From the NCBI GenBank assembly GCA_013398175.1, contig VZRZ01001990.1, forward strand, positions 180,782-244,781: a stretch of DNA of 64,000 nt, read 5' to 3'. The position numbers were made by a program, and so were the translations under genes. Below, in pieces: positions 1 to 10,800 of the stretch (its first letter is position 1; every line of letters begins with the position of its first letter). This DNA is from Climacteris rufus (lineage: Eukaryota > Chordata > Aves > Passeriformes > Climacteridae). The notes below the pieces were generated by a model. That model saw only the letters and a program-made list of their open reading frames with translations. It searched no databases and had not been told where the DNA came from.

Positions 1-170
1 GGGCGCGGACAGCCCGCCCTGGAAACCGGCCCTCGGGTCGGGAACAGCCGCGTGGAACAGCCGGCCAAAGCCAGCGCCGAGCACCAGGGCTCCTGTCTGG
101 GCAGCGCTGCGCTGGTGGGGTGTTCTGCTGAGTTGGGGGGGAAGGTGAAACCGCCCGCTTAAAATGCCAG
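1..170 (+). promoter_or_regulatory. CpG-rich edge, probable downstream part of the B3GLCT promoter CpG island
   Basis: The first ~170 bases are GC-rich with many CpGs (for example around 1-60 and 85-115), in sharp contrast to the AT-rich DNA that follows. The B3GLCT signal-peptide exon is not here: the ATG at 164 opens a frame without a hydrophobic leader and has no matching phase-1 donor. The simplest reading is the 5' end of intron 1 just downstream of exon 1 and the promoter. This is inferred from composition and position; a 5' UTR remnant cannot be excluded. Confidence 0.5.
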
Positions 171-3100
171 CCGAGAGGAAAGAAATACATCGCTGTGTTT
201 TAGAGATGTTTTTCGTGTGTCTAGTCAGGTGGGAGGAGAATAAAGGAGAAGGTTTAGTATGTCAGCGGTTGGGTTGTACAGGCTCCTGGAGTTGGGAGCT
301 GTTGCCGTGAGTGAGAGAGACAGAAGTAAATGTTTGCATCTGTTCTGTTTCTCATTATTTCTGTTCCCGAATATTTCCATCTCTGTCAGCATAGGCTTGT
401 CAGTTTCTTGTGAGCCTTTGTATTTGATTCTCTCCCACTGCTGTGGCTCGAGCATCAAAGTCATGCAGGAGAAACCTGGTACTAATAAATCCCGTTTTCA
501 GCAAAGTAGAACTGTGATATTTAGAGTTTTCTTTTGCAAAACACTTTTCCTTTCACTGACACAGCTTGGTTTTTGTAGGAGTCCTAATACTCCACAGCTC
601 TTCCTAAAGCTGTGTTTTATTCTTTCTGGGATGAGTAGTGTGGCTGCAGTGCTTCAGGAGGTACTATTGCACTTGTAACCTCAAACAGGTTGTAGTCACA
701 GTTGGAGAATAGCAGCTTCAGTTTTTCTCGTGTGTGTGTTTGTATTTATTGGATGTACATACATACATCTGTGCGTGTAGAAAGCAGAAATGGGAACACT
801 TGTGTGCTTGTTTAGCAGGTCTTAATTAATGCTTGTATGGAATTTGTTCACCAGAAGCTTATTGCATGGTTTTCTTTTAGTTTTTAAAAATAACCCGTTA
901 TGTTAAAGGGTTTGTCCTTTCCTAAATAACCCATGCTTTTGAGATGGCCTGGATAGTGAGTTTGCAAAACAATCGGCTTTGCTCTTGAAAACCAGAAATA
1001 ATTTGGATTGCCTTTCACAGAAGCAAACAGCTTGTCTGTCGGTAGTTAAGGAATTTCACAAATTCCAGCTTCCAGGTGGCAGCTTACAGAGTGGGAAAAT
1101 GTATTCAGATGATTTTGTATATTCTAACTTGCAGACAATCAGAAGAGATCATGATGATGCTTTTTCTCCGTTTTTCTTTGCTAGCCTTTTATAAAGATAG
1201 TGGTGTACACAGCACTCATTTAGACATTTCAGTGGTGATTTCAGCTGCCTTCTTCCCATATGTGCCATTTGTGTATAGAAATATAAGTAGTTGCTTTTAT
1301 TTTATGAAAAGCTTCAGATGCTGTAAATTTGCTTGCATCACCCTCTCCTCTTCCTTCTTTCCCTGCTCTCTCCCCATTTTGTGTTGATGAATCTATAAGT
1401 TTTCATTCTTATCTGGCTAGACTGAAGTCATTGATGTTGGTAGGGTGGCAACAATGAAAAAATATTATAGAAGCTTGCATATAAATACATGAAACTAATT
1501 TATTTTGCTTCCTAGTGCTCACAGGCTGTTTCATCATGGAAGATTGTGTCTCTTTGACAGCATCAGTGCAGATTTTCTCTGGAATCATGTTAATCCATAG
1601 AATCTTATGTTCTTTGAAAACTTGGAAGGGGAAAGAAACCCAACTAACCCCCCGCCAAAACAAAAATAGTCCTTTCATTATATTATTATTAGAAGTGTAA
1701 AGAAATTCTAATTTAAATGTTTTCTCTACAATGTACAACGTAATCACTGGCTGTCATTATTTGAAGTGGTTATTATTAGTAATAGTTTTCCCATATATTA
1801 AATCATAGAATTGTAACTTTTTTGTAGCTCATTTAAACTGACCCATAGCTCAGTGAAATGGTTGGAATGACTCTGGGGTCAGTCAGCCTTGAATCAGACT
1901 GTAAAAGAGGAATATAACAGAAGTGTTTCCTTTCTGCCTCAGGTGGATTAGTCTGTGAAAGCAAAGAGTTAACTCCTCAATTTTTACTATCCGTTGCACT
2001 TCAAGGACATATAATTGTAAATGTTTAGAAGTTGTTTCTGCTTGCAAGGTTATTACTGTAGAAAAGATTGCTTTTACATCTAAAATGTGATACTATATAA
2101 TTGTATATAATTATAAAGTTCATTGTGTTTTAATACTGCAGTCTTTACATCCATTTTTCTAGTAGCTTGCACATATTGCTTCAGTTCAGTTGCTGAACAA
2201 TGAAAATAATTATTGAGTTTTACTTTCTAGTGCTATAACCAAGTCTATTTACTTATCAAAATTTTAATGGAAATAGTGGAGCACTTGACAAAAAAAATAG
2301 GAATTGAAACTGGTTATGTTATATTCTCAGATTACATTACCATGTTTTGAATGCATCCAAAAATGTTGTCTAGCTTTTTCAGTGGATTTTAGTCCTGCTC
2401 TCAAATGACATAAAGATAAGATTGATGATAATATAGAACTTGAAAGTCTTTCTAAAATTTTCCCTTTCATATCCTCAGTTCTTGGACATTTAGCAAAAGG
2501 AGGACAGGACTAGCAATTGGCACGTTCTGCTTCTGTCTGCTTGTGCCAGCTGACATGATGTTAATGCACAATGTGTGTTAACCACCTTCAGAGTACACAA
2601 TGCATTAAATAATGAAGTGACAGATACAAAACTACAGGTTGCATTTGAGATGGTCCCTTGCTGGGTTTTTTCCTGCTTTAGGGAGCTTGGTTTCTGAGAA
2701 ACTGTACAGTTAATCACTCTGGTCTTTTGGTTACTGTGGTACCTACACAGCTTGAACTTTTACCAGCTAATAAGTTTCTTCTTGCAATATATTTTCTCTG
2801 AGCTCTATGACAAGTCAGGGGTCCAGCTGAGATATGCTTACACTGTATTAGAAAACACAAAAGGACTAGAGGAAATTCTGGATTTAGCAAAGGTACCTCT
2901 AGCTCCAGAGATTGATATGTGTTTTAGGGAGTTATACTGAAATAAATCCATTGCAGTTGTCTGAGTTAATAATGATGTTTGGACAAAACAAGTTACTGTT
3001 TTGAAGTTACTGTTGAAAGGTTACTGTTTTGTTATAGTAGGATCTGATAGCTCCTAGACGTAGGTCATCCTTCTTTTTGTATATGTACTTTCCACACAAC

Positions 3101-3949
3101 AAAAAAATATTCTTCACATAGAGAATTTTTGGTTTCTGCCTGTGTGGTACAAGTGACCTGGCCATGAGCTGCATGTGGAGTTAGAATTTTTCTATCAGTG
3201 GTCTACTCCTGGGAACAGATTTTACAGGAACCTTTTGGGAATGACTTGCAGGTAAATGAATTAATCTTGGAGATGTCTACTTGTGCCAAAGCACTGTATT
3301 TTCTACCTACCCTGTGGTCCCTTTGTTGATATGTTGTAGGCCAGGTAAATTTGCCATGTTCTTCTCCTGCTGCCTTTTTCCTGGTAAATCCTTTGAAGAG
3401 GTTATTTATTTCCATACTGAGAGATCAGGTTGCTTAGCCAGAACAGTCTTGGCCACAGTTTACATCTGAAGACTGCTTTATCAAATTAGATGTGCATAAC
3501 AGATTTGCTAATCAGGTAGAAGAGTGTTGCTGAGATAAATTCATGCAGTCTGTGTGAGTGAAAACCTTGATTACTGTTGGGTGAGGACTCTTGAGGCTTT
3601 TTTTTGTGATGTCGTCAGGGGTCTGTTAGTCTGTTTTGTGAATGGTTCTTTAGTAGTTTAAAATAGTCTGAACAGCTCTTGTCTTATTAAAATGTATTAG
3701 CTGGAAAAATCTTCCAATATATTTAATGTAAAAGATACCAAGTAATTTTAATGTGTTCAGTTGTTGAAAAAGAAGGGGAAGCTGCATTTCTGAAATCACA
3801 GGAAATAAGAACAATGATATAGTGAAAGTCTTTAGCATTCATTGCATGTATTGGTTTGTTGAATAAATTATATGTGTGAGTGTTGAAATTGCACTGTGTG
3901 TCAGGGTCAGAGCTGGTTGATTTTTAAGGTTCATCTCCTACAACAATGA

Positions 3950-5945
3950 TCCATCCCCACATGCAGGAAGGCAAGCAAGGATGGCAGGAGACCCACATGC
4001 ACAAACAGGAGCTCCTGACAAAACTCAAACATGAAAAGGAAGCACACAAGAGGTGGAAATACAGTCAGGTCATCCCAAGGGTAACATGGAGACACTGTCT
4101 GAGAGTGCAGGTATGTCATTAGGAAAGTTGGGCTTGGATCCACCTGGACTTGGATCTGGTGAGGGATTCAATTTGTGAAAGGTAAGAAAAAGGACTTCTG
4201 TGGAAAATAAGGGACTAGGGAAAATAAGGGCCTTCTTATGAGTGGAGGAGAGGATTAAAGGATGGACATGACAGAGGGCAGGGAATTGGAACCTTCTTTG
4301 CCTTGGTCAATATTATTGACCCACCTTCAGCAATCCCAGGCCTCTGAAACTCATGACAAAGTCTGGAGCAAAGAAGAGTTAATCTCACTGGAAGAAGACC
4401 AGTTTAGGGAACATTTAAATAAGCTGAACGTACAGAAGTCCACAGGAGCTGATGGCGGGCACACACAAGTGCTGGTGGAATTTGACAATGTCAGTGCAAG
4501 GCTACTCTTGGTAATTTTTGCAAGGTTGTGGTGACTGGTGGAGATTCCTCAAGACTGGAAGAAAGCAAATATCACCCTTGTTTTCAAGGAGGGCAAGGAT
4601 ACGTTGGCCAGTGTTACCTCAGTGCTTGGGAAGGTGGCGGAGCAAATAATCCTGGATATCACTACCAAACAAGGAAGGACAAGACAAACATATGAAGGAC
4701 AAGAGGATGATTGGGAGAAGTCACCATGTTTTTATGAATGGGCAGTCATGCTTAACCAGCCCAAAAGACTTCTGTGATGCCTTCATGAATATGGGGAAAG
4801 CAGTGGCTGTTGTTCATCTCAGCTTTTGCAAGGAGTTTGAATTCAGTCCTGTCTCCTGTATTGTCACAAGCTGATGTCACAAGGCTTTATGTGGACAGTG
4901 AGGTGGATAGAAAACTGACTTGGTGGGCTCATGGGTGCTAATGAGTGGCATGGTGGCTCCAGTAGTGTTTAACTTCCTCGTTGAAGACCTGGACAGTGGG
5001 ATAAAGTGAATTTGCAGAGCATACAAAATGAGCAGGAGGGGTTGATGCACCAGCTGGTTGTGCTGCCATTCAGAGGGACCTCAGCAGGCTGGAGAAGTGG
5101 GCAAACAGGCAACTTGGGAAACTGAGTTCAGTGAAGGGAAATACAAAGTCCTGTACCAGAGAAAGAGGCACCCCCTGCACCATTGCACACGGGATCACAT
5201 TATGTGGCAAACAGCTTTGGAGAGAAGGACTTGAGAGTTCTGGTGTGCAACAAACTGATCATGAACGACCAGTGTGTCATTGGGGCAAAGATGGCCAGCA
5301 GCCCCCTGGGCTGCAGTGGGAAGAGTGTTGGCAGCAGGGCAAGGGAGGTGGTCCCTCCTGTCCGCTCAGCTCTGGTGAAACACATCTGGGATGCTGTGTC
5401 CAAGTTTGGGCTCTCCAGTACAAGAGAGACATGGACATACTGGAGTGAATCCAGCAAAGGACCATGAAGAGTATTCGTAGATTGGAACACCTGACAGACA
5501 AGGAGAGGCTAAAGGAGCTGGGGCTATTTAGCCTGGAGAAAAGAAGGTTCAGGGAGGACCTTACCAACTCATATAAACACCTGACGGGGAGCAATAAAGA
5601 AGACAGAGCCAGATTCTGGTACTTAACAGGACATGAGGCAGTTTACACAAACTGAAATGAAGGAAATTCCATTTGAACATAAATACTTGGGTGTGTGTTT
5701 GTTTTGTTGTTGTTTTGTTTTGTTTTGGGTTTGTTTTTTTGGGTTTTTTTTGTTTTTTTGGTTTTTTTTTTTTTTAATCTAAGAATTATTGAACACTGGA
5801 AGAGGTTGCTCAGAGAGTTTATGAAGTCTGTCATAAATACTCAAATACTTGAGTAAACAAGGTCCTGAGGATCCAACTCGGGGGGGTTTGAACTAAATGA
5901 CCATTAGGGATCCTGTCCAACCTCAACAATTCTGTGATTCTGTAA
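3950..5945 (+). mobile_element. CR1 LINE, 5'-truncated and decayed, with reverse transcriptase remnants
   Basis: Several broken frames resemble the CR1 polyprotein in the expected order: a linker-like part near 3950-4200, then KLNVQKSTGADG (about 4410-4460), IPQDWKKANITLVFKEG (about 4541-4600), a GKVAEQIILD match just after, LGCSGKSVGSRAREV (about 5300-5350) and IRRLEHLTDKERLKELGLF (about 5467-5530). The part for the central catalytic RT region is missing or scrambled between about 4860 and 5050. The 3' end (about 5890-5942) is the typical CR1 tail ending in ATTCTGTGATTCTG. Stops and frame changes show it is dead. It sits sense to B3GLCT in intron 1. Confidence 0.85.
5697..5776. repeat. T-rich low-complexity tract (TTTTG-like)
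   Basis: About 80 bases consist almost only of T with scattered G, starting as GTTTTGTT units and ending in a T run. It lies inside the CR1 copy between its RT part and its tail, so it is either a later insertion or expansion within the dead element. Confidence 0.85.
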
Positions 5946-6441
5946 TACCAAGATGAAGTAGGTTTAATTAATTCCCTGGAGAGTGTTATCTATGCTCTCA
6001 AAGATGTAGCGTGAAATAGACCTTTTTATTTTTTTTCAGGTGATCTGATTATTGTTTGATTTGTTTCAAGGATCATGTGCATTAATATTTTATAAAGCTC
6101 AGGAGCAGTGTGGCATGGGTTCTTGAATGCACTGTGGTGACAGAGGCAGCATCTCTTGTCAGTCACAGTTGGTTTAGGTTTCCTGTGTCATTCCTCAGGT
6201 GCATATTAAAATCTGAAAGTCATGAAAATTATGCTTGTGAATAAGCTGAATTTATGAGGTGATACTTCTTCAGGTTAATACTACATAATTAATACGTTCC
6301 CTAGAATAAGAATGTTTTGTGTTGATCATGTAATTAGGATCATGTCAAGTAGAAGGTGTGGATTTGGTTTGTATAGGGGAAGGTATTCCTTGTCTGAATC
6401 TGTAAGTAGTGCTAATATTGGGAGAAAGGGGGAAAATTACC

Positions 6442-6582
6442 TTGAGATTAGCTTAGTTGGTTAAAGCCTGGTGCTAACAATGCCAAGGTTGTGAATTCAA
6501 TCCCTCTATGGGCCATTCACTTCAGAGTAGGACTTTATTTTTCTTGTGGGTCCCTTCCAACTCAGAATATTCTGTGATTCTG
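6442..6582 (+). mobile_element. tRNA-Ile-derived SINE with CR1-like tail (TguSINE1 type)
   Basis: Bases 6442-6515 (74 nt) align along their length with tRNA-Ile: an A-box like TTAGCTTAGTTGG at 6448-6460, an anticodon region GTGCTAACAATGCC, a B-box like GGTTGTGAATTCAATCC, and a 3' end TGGGCCA. The tail then ends in a CR1-like GGGTCCCTTCCAACTC...TTCTGTGATTCTG. This head-plus-tail design is that of the TguSINE1 family described from zebra finch and moved by CR1 machinery. Substitutions in the head, such as the anticodon loop and B-box changes, show that it is a SINE and not a working tRNA gene. Its presence is the best sign that the host is a passerine. Confidence 0.85.
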
Positions 6583-7796
6583 ATTTATGGTCACCCTGAG
6601 TCTATTTTGTCAGAAAGCTTTTTAGCATGTCTGGATCTAGTGGTGTGATTTGAGATTCAAGTTAATCAGGACCTGAGATGTCATTGTGAGCCTGAACTCC
6701 TGGACACTTGATGAAATTTGGTCTCCAGTTGGAAGAGCATATGGATGTAGCTATTCAGAGATGAGGGACCCCAGACCTAGGACAATTTTATCTTGCTGTC
6801 CTATGTTGTAGGTTTCTAGTGTGTCAAAGGAATAGTAATGGCTAGCAATTCACGTTGAAGTAAATTTGAAGCAATAATTTAAATTTGCAGTGAGACAATC
6901 CAGTTGAATCTGTTTTCCGCCCCAGTTTTTAAGAAAACCATCAATTTGACCGTGATGAATAGTATCTTGAATTCCTTCCAAATTATAACAATTTACTTTC
7001 ATTTGCATCTCTTTAGTATATTTAGGAAAAAGATTTCTTATGAAGAATCTTAGGAAGGCTTTCTTACATTAAATACAACTACTTTTACAAATGAGCAGGC
7101 TGAGACAAATTGATTAAGTGACTACATCAGCAAGAAAAAAAGCAACACTAGAACCTTTTTTACAATTATTTTTCTAGTACAAACCAGAAGTGTATGCATA
7201 GGGTGGTGTCACTATAAATAGTTTAAGATAATGCTGTTCTGTGCTGTTCTGTGCTCTGTGGGGTCCCTTTTCTTTTTATAAACATTTATTTGGGTCTCAT
7301 ACATTAATAAGTTTGACTGGCATTCAAAGCCTATGATAGTCATCTTCACTTTTGGTAGACATTTCTGTGAGCCACTGTCAGTTTCCATGGTTCCGAGAGA
7401 AGCTTTGGTAATCCAAACTTTAACCTGGAAACAGTGGACTGCAGGTTTCCCGTGTGATAGCGCATTTATGCTGTTATCAAGTGAGCTACTGGACTGAGCA
7501 GATTTTATTATTTTTTTTAAAGGGATTTATTTACCCTGAAGCCAAGATAAATTTGCTTCACATCAAAGAGTGATTTTTTTTCAGTGATGGTATGGGAATT
7601 GTCAGGCAGCAAATACATAAATTCTGTAAGAACCGACTCTCGTGTTCACAAAGATTATGACAAGTATAGTATCATTTAATGTGAAAAATCTACCTAAATG
7701 ATGGTTTGTTGTTTTGGTTTTTTTTTTTCTGCAGAACTTTGTCAGTTGTGAAAGTGAGCTCCTGTAATATGAAAAAAGTCTGTTTTTTTCTTTCAG

Positions 7797-7858
7797 CTTT
7801 TGCTGTAAGTGTAGTTCCTGAAGGTGCAGAAGATGAGACTGAACTACCAGTGCTTCAG
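7797..7858 (+). CDS. B3GLCT: B3GLCT exon 2
   Basis: This 62-bp exon lies between TTTCAG and GTAATA. It takes one base from exon 1 (probably G, giving Ala) and then reads FAVSVVPEGAEDETELPVLQ, ending in phase 0. It covers the end of the signal-peptide region (human LAFGLASED) and the acidic start of the mature protein. The sequence is poorly conserved but its position and phase fit. Confidence 0.85.
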
Positions 7859-10800
7859 GTAATAAATTTTAATTGCTAGAGCAGGAGCATTTTACAAACA
7901 TTGTAAAATAAACTAGAATAGACCAAAGCAGAAAGCCTAATATCTGTGGCATTGATTATTTTGATCACTGACTTCAGTAGTACTAAATGTCTTATGATGT
8001 CTTTCTGTTCTGTGTCATATAAGTTGTTAGTGGTATTGCTGCTGAGAAAAGTTTTTGAGTATATAACCTTTATTATTTCAGAGACAGGTTTTCCTTTCTT
8101 CTTGGTTTAGTTAAATATGTAATACATTGAGAGGGAAATGGCTGCTTCTCTGCCAGATTAGCATTATTACATATTGCTACTCAAGTCACGGCTCAAGCAA
8201 AGCTTGCATATGAAATTTCTAATAACAGAATACTAGAATTTATGGTCAGAGCTAACCCTAGCTTTAAATAGCATAATGGGTGTTAGGTGTGCATGCATGC
8301 ATGTTCTTTGACAGACTTCTGTCTACCATTTTTTATATGTATATATTTGTAACAGACATTTGTGTATGTGTAAAAGAAATTTAAGGGAGGAGAATAAAAG
8401 TACTGGAATGAATCAAGAGTTAGAAACTATAGGTGACATTTAGATCTAGTGATCTCACATGAAATGCAGTAGAAGTATAGTCAGTACATATTTCTAAATA
8501 ATTTTTGGGTTTGATGATGATTGCTATACCTACAGTAATTTTCCTAAATAAAAATTATCCCTATTGCAAGCTGCTGATCTGCTGCAGTGTATATGGGAGA
8601 TTCAGTAAGGGCATTCTGTTATCATTACTAGTAAGTTGCTGTTTGTTAAATTCCATTATTGTCTCAATCCAGCTGTTTAATGTTATAATTCCTATGTAGG
8701 ATATAATTTATGAAGACTTTCATACTATTTTAGAGTTTCAAAACATCAGATAAAGACAGAGGTGCCTTGTAGAACTCTTCAGGCCAAAACACCTTTATTT
8801 CCCCCCATCTTTTGTACTGTTAACAGGAATATAACAGACCATAATTGTTTTGTGTTTTAATAAAAGCAATTGTATATGGCTTGTTCTTCACACTGTGTAC
8901 CGCAAAACATGATTTTGTTTGCACAGAAAATTAATCTTCCTATGTTTTTTCTGATGTAGGTTAGCTTACAGTGTTAACTTACTGTGCTATATAATGACAG
9001 TGTTGTGTATAGATATTAAAATGAATTAGTCTTATAAGAAATTTTTTAAACTTTATTGACCCATGTCACTATGGCGAAATTAGGACACGACAACACAGCT
9101 CAGTCCGCAGCAGAGCAGAGCAGAGAGCCCCAGTTTATTGTCCTATTCCCTTTTATATGGGAGGAACCCAGGTAGATGATTCGCTGTGTCCAACCACCCC
9201 CCGGTATGGTTGGTTGGGTTCTACACCACCCAAATCAAAACATATCATGCCTGGACCCACAACAGCTGTGGAAAACAGCAGGTGCTTATCTTATTGTTTT
9301 TCATAACTTCCGTGGGAAAGAAGGCTCTCTCACAAGCAGCCCCGGGCCACCAGGCTCTGGGCTGCTATAGACCCAGTCAGCAAAAGAAGTGTCATAAGAA
9401 TGGATGCCATGCAGTTGTTCTTGAATAGGTTTTACAGATGGCTACCAAAAAAGTTGGAGCTTATGTATTTCAGTACAAAAGTCAGATCTGTACAGAGGAG
9501 AAGTCATCTGATGCAAGTAAGGCTAAAAAACAAGGAGGGGAGGTGGCTAAGTATTTATAAAAAGACATTGTCCCAAGGATAGGAAAACTTTATAGGAGCT
9601 TACTACTGAGGACTGCCTCATATGGCATTTCTTTCTGAAGGTCCTAAAACTCTTCAGGCAAGATAAATCCTACAACATTCTTATGTAGTTAATAAAGATG
9701 ACTCTTCATATGGAGAAACCAAAGCACAGAGACGCTGTCACCTGGAAGAAATGGTGCAATAAATGAAGGGTCTGTTTTCCTTCCTACAGTTTTTGTAGGA
9801 AGCGCAGAGCAGTTCTTCCAGTCCTATCTCTCTTAAACCACACCTAACCTTTGCTAGGCAATTGAATATGCTCCTAAGATATTTTTATGTGTGTGTCTTG
9901 GTTTCATGGTTAATGATTCCAATGCAATGTCACTGTTGTCTCTTCCTCAGCACTCTGGTAAAATTCCATCACAAATGTTTGTGATACCTAAGTAAATTCC
10001 AGTGAAGTCATGTTATGTACAACATTTTGATATTTATTTGTCTTGATATAAATTGCTTTTGAGTCTTCCTTTAAGTATTGTGTTTCCATAGAAGCTTGAT
10101 AGTAGATCAAATGAGTAAGAGTGTGTTGGGGTTTTTTTCACACTGAACAGGTGCGTTTGTATTGTAGAGCTCCATATTCCAAATTTAGCACTCAGGAGAT
10201 GCATAATTTTAAAAAAAGACATTGTTAGTATTAATTTAAAGATGGTGCAAATTGAGTCATGGAAGAGCATTCTCTGATTTTTTCTTACTTTTACTGTATT
10301 TTCTGAGTAATAGTGTGCAAGCATGTAGCAAGTGTTTTTCTATAGAAATATTTGAAATTTGGTGTGTATTCTTATTTGGGTCTTTTTCTGCCTTTCTTCT
10401 AGAAGTCGGAAAAAAGTAAAACAATTAATAAAATAGGCAGAGGTAAGTACTGTACAGTCTTTATTTGTTTTCACTTTTGACTGCATTCTTTTGTATAAAT
10501 AAAATATGGTTATGCTTTGAAAAATGGCTATGTGAGCAGTGCCTAAATTCTCAACCACGTTATTAATTAATTGCTGTTTCACAAATACTTTGGGTTTTCT
10601 TTTTCTTTTCTTGGCTCATGTAGTCTCATCAAATGAAATTCTAAATCTTTGGTTGTACTTGCAGTTCTTGTAGTTGAGTTTTTTCTGAACATGTGCATCG
10701 CACTATGAAATAGAGGAATTGCTTTTTGTAGTGCACCATATTTTAAAATAAATTTTTATTACTTAGTAGCTATTCTTGTAACAATTTAACATGAAACTGA

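Larger units (their letters stand above)
171..7796 (+). other. B3GLCT intron 1 (3' part)
   Basis: This stretch contains no exon I can support. It holds a decayed CR1 (about 3950-5945) with an embedded T-rich tract, and a tRNA-Ile/CR1 SINE (6442-6582). The rest is AT-rich unique-looking DNA. The open frame at 259-678 has a plain hydrophobic composition and no recognisable domain, so I treat it as chance. The intron ends in a good acceptor (TTTTTTTCTTTCAG at 7783-7796). Confidence 0.7.

Noticed and set aside
259..678. 139-codon open frame near the start of the window
   Set aside because: Hydrophobic, Leu/Ser/Phe-rich, no domain, no splice context, in intron 1; consistent with chance.
2752..2940. 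62-codon open frame with protein-like composition and AG/GT borders (2813-2892)
   Set aside because: The exon-like part is 80 bp and would shift the B3GLCT frame; I recognise no family and it is short enough to be chance.
6442..6515. Possible functional tRNA-Ile gene
   Set aside because: The head is mutated in the anticodon loop and B-box region and is fused to a CR1-like tail, so it is a SINE.
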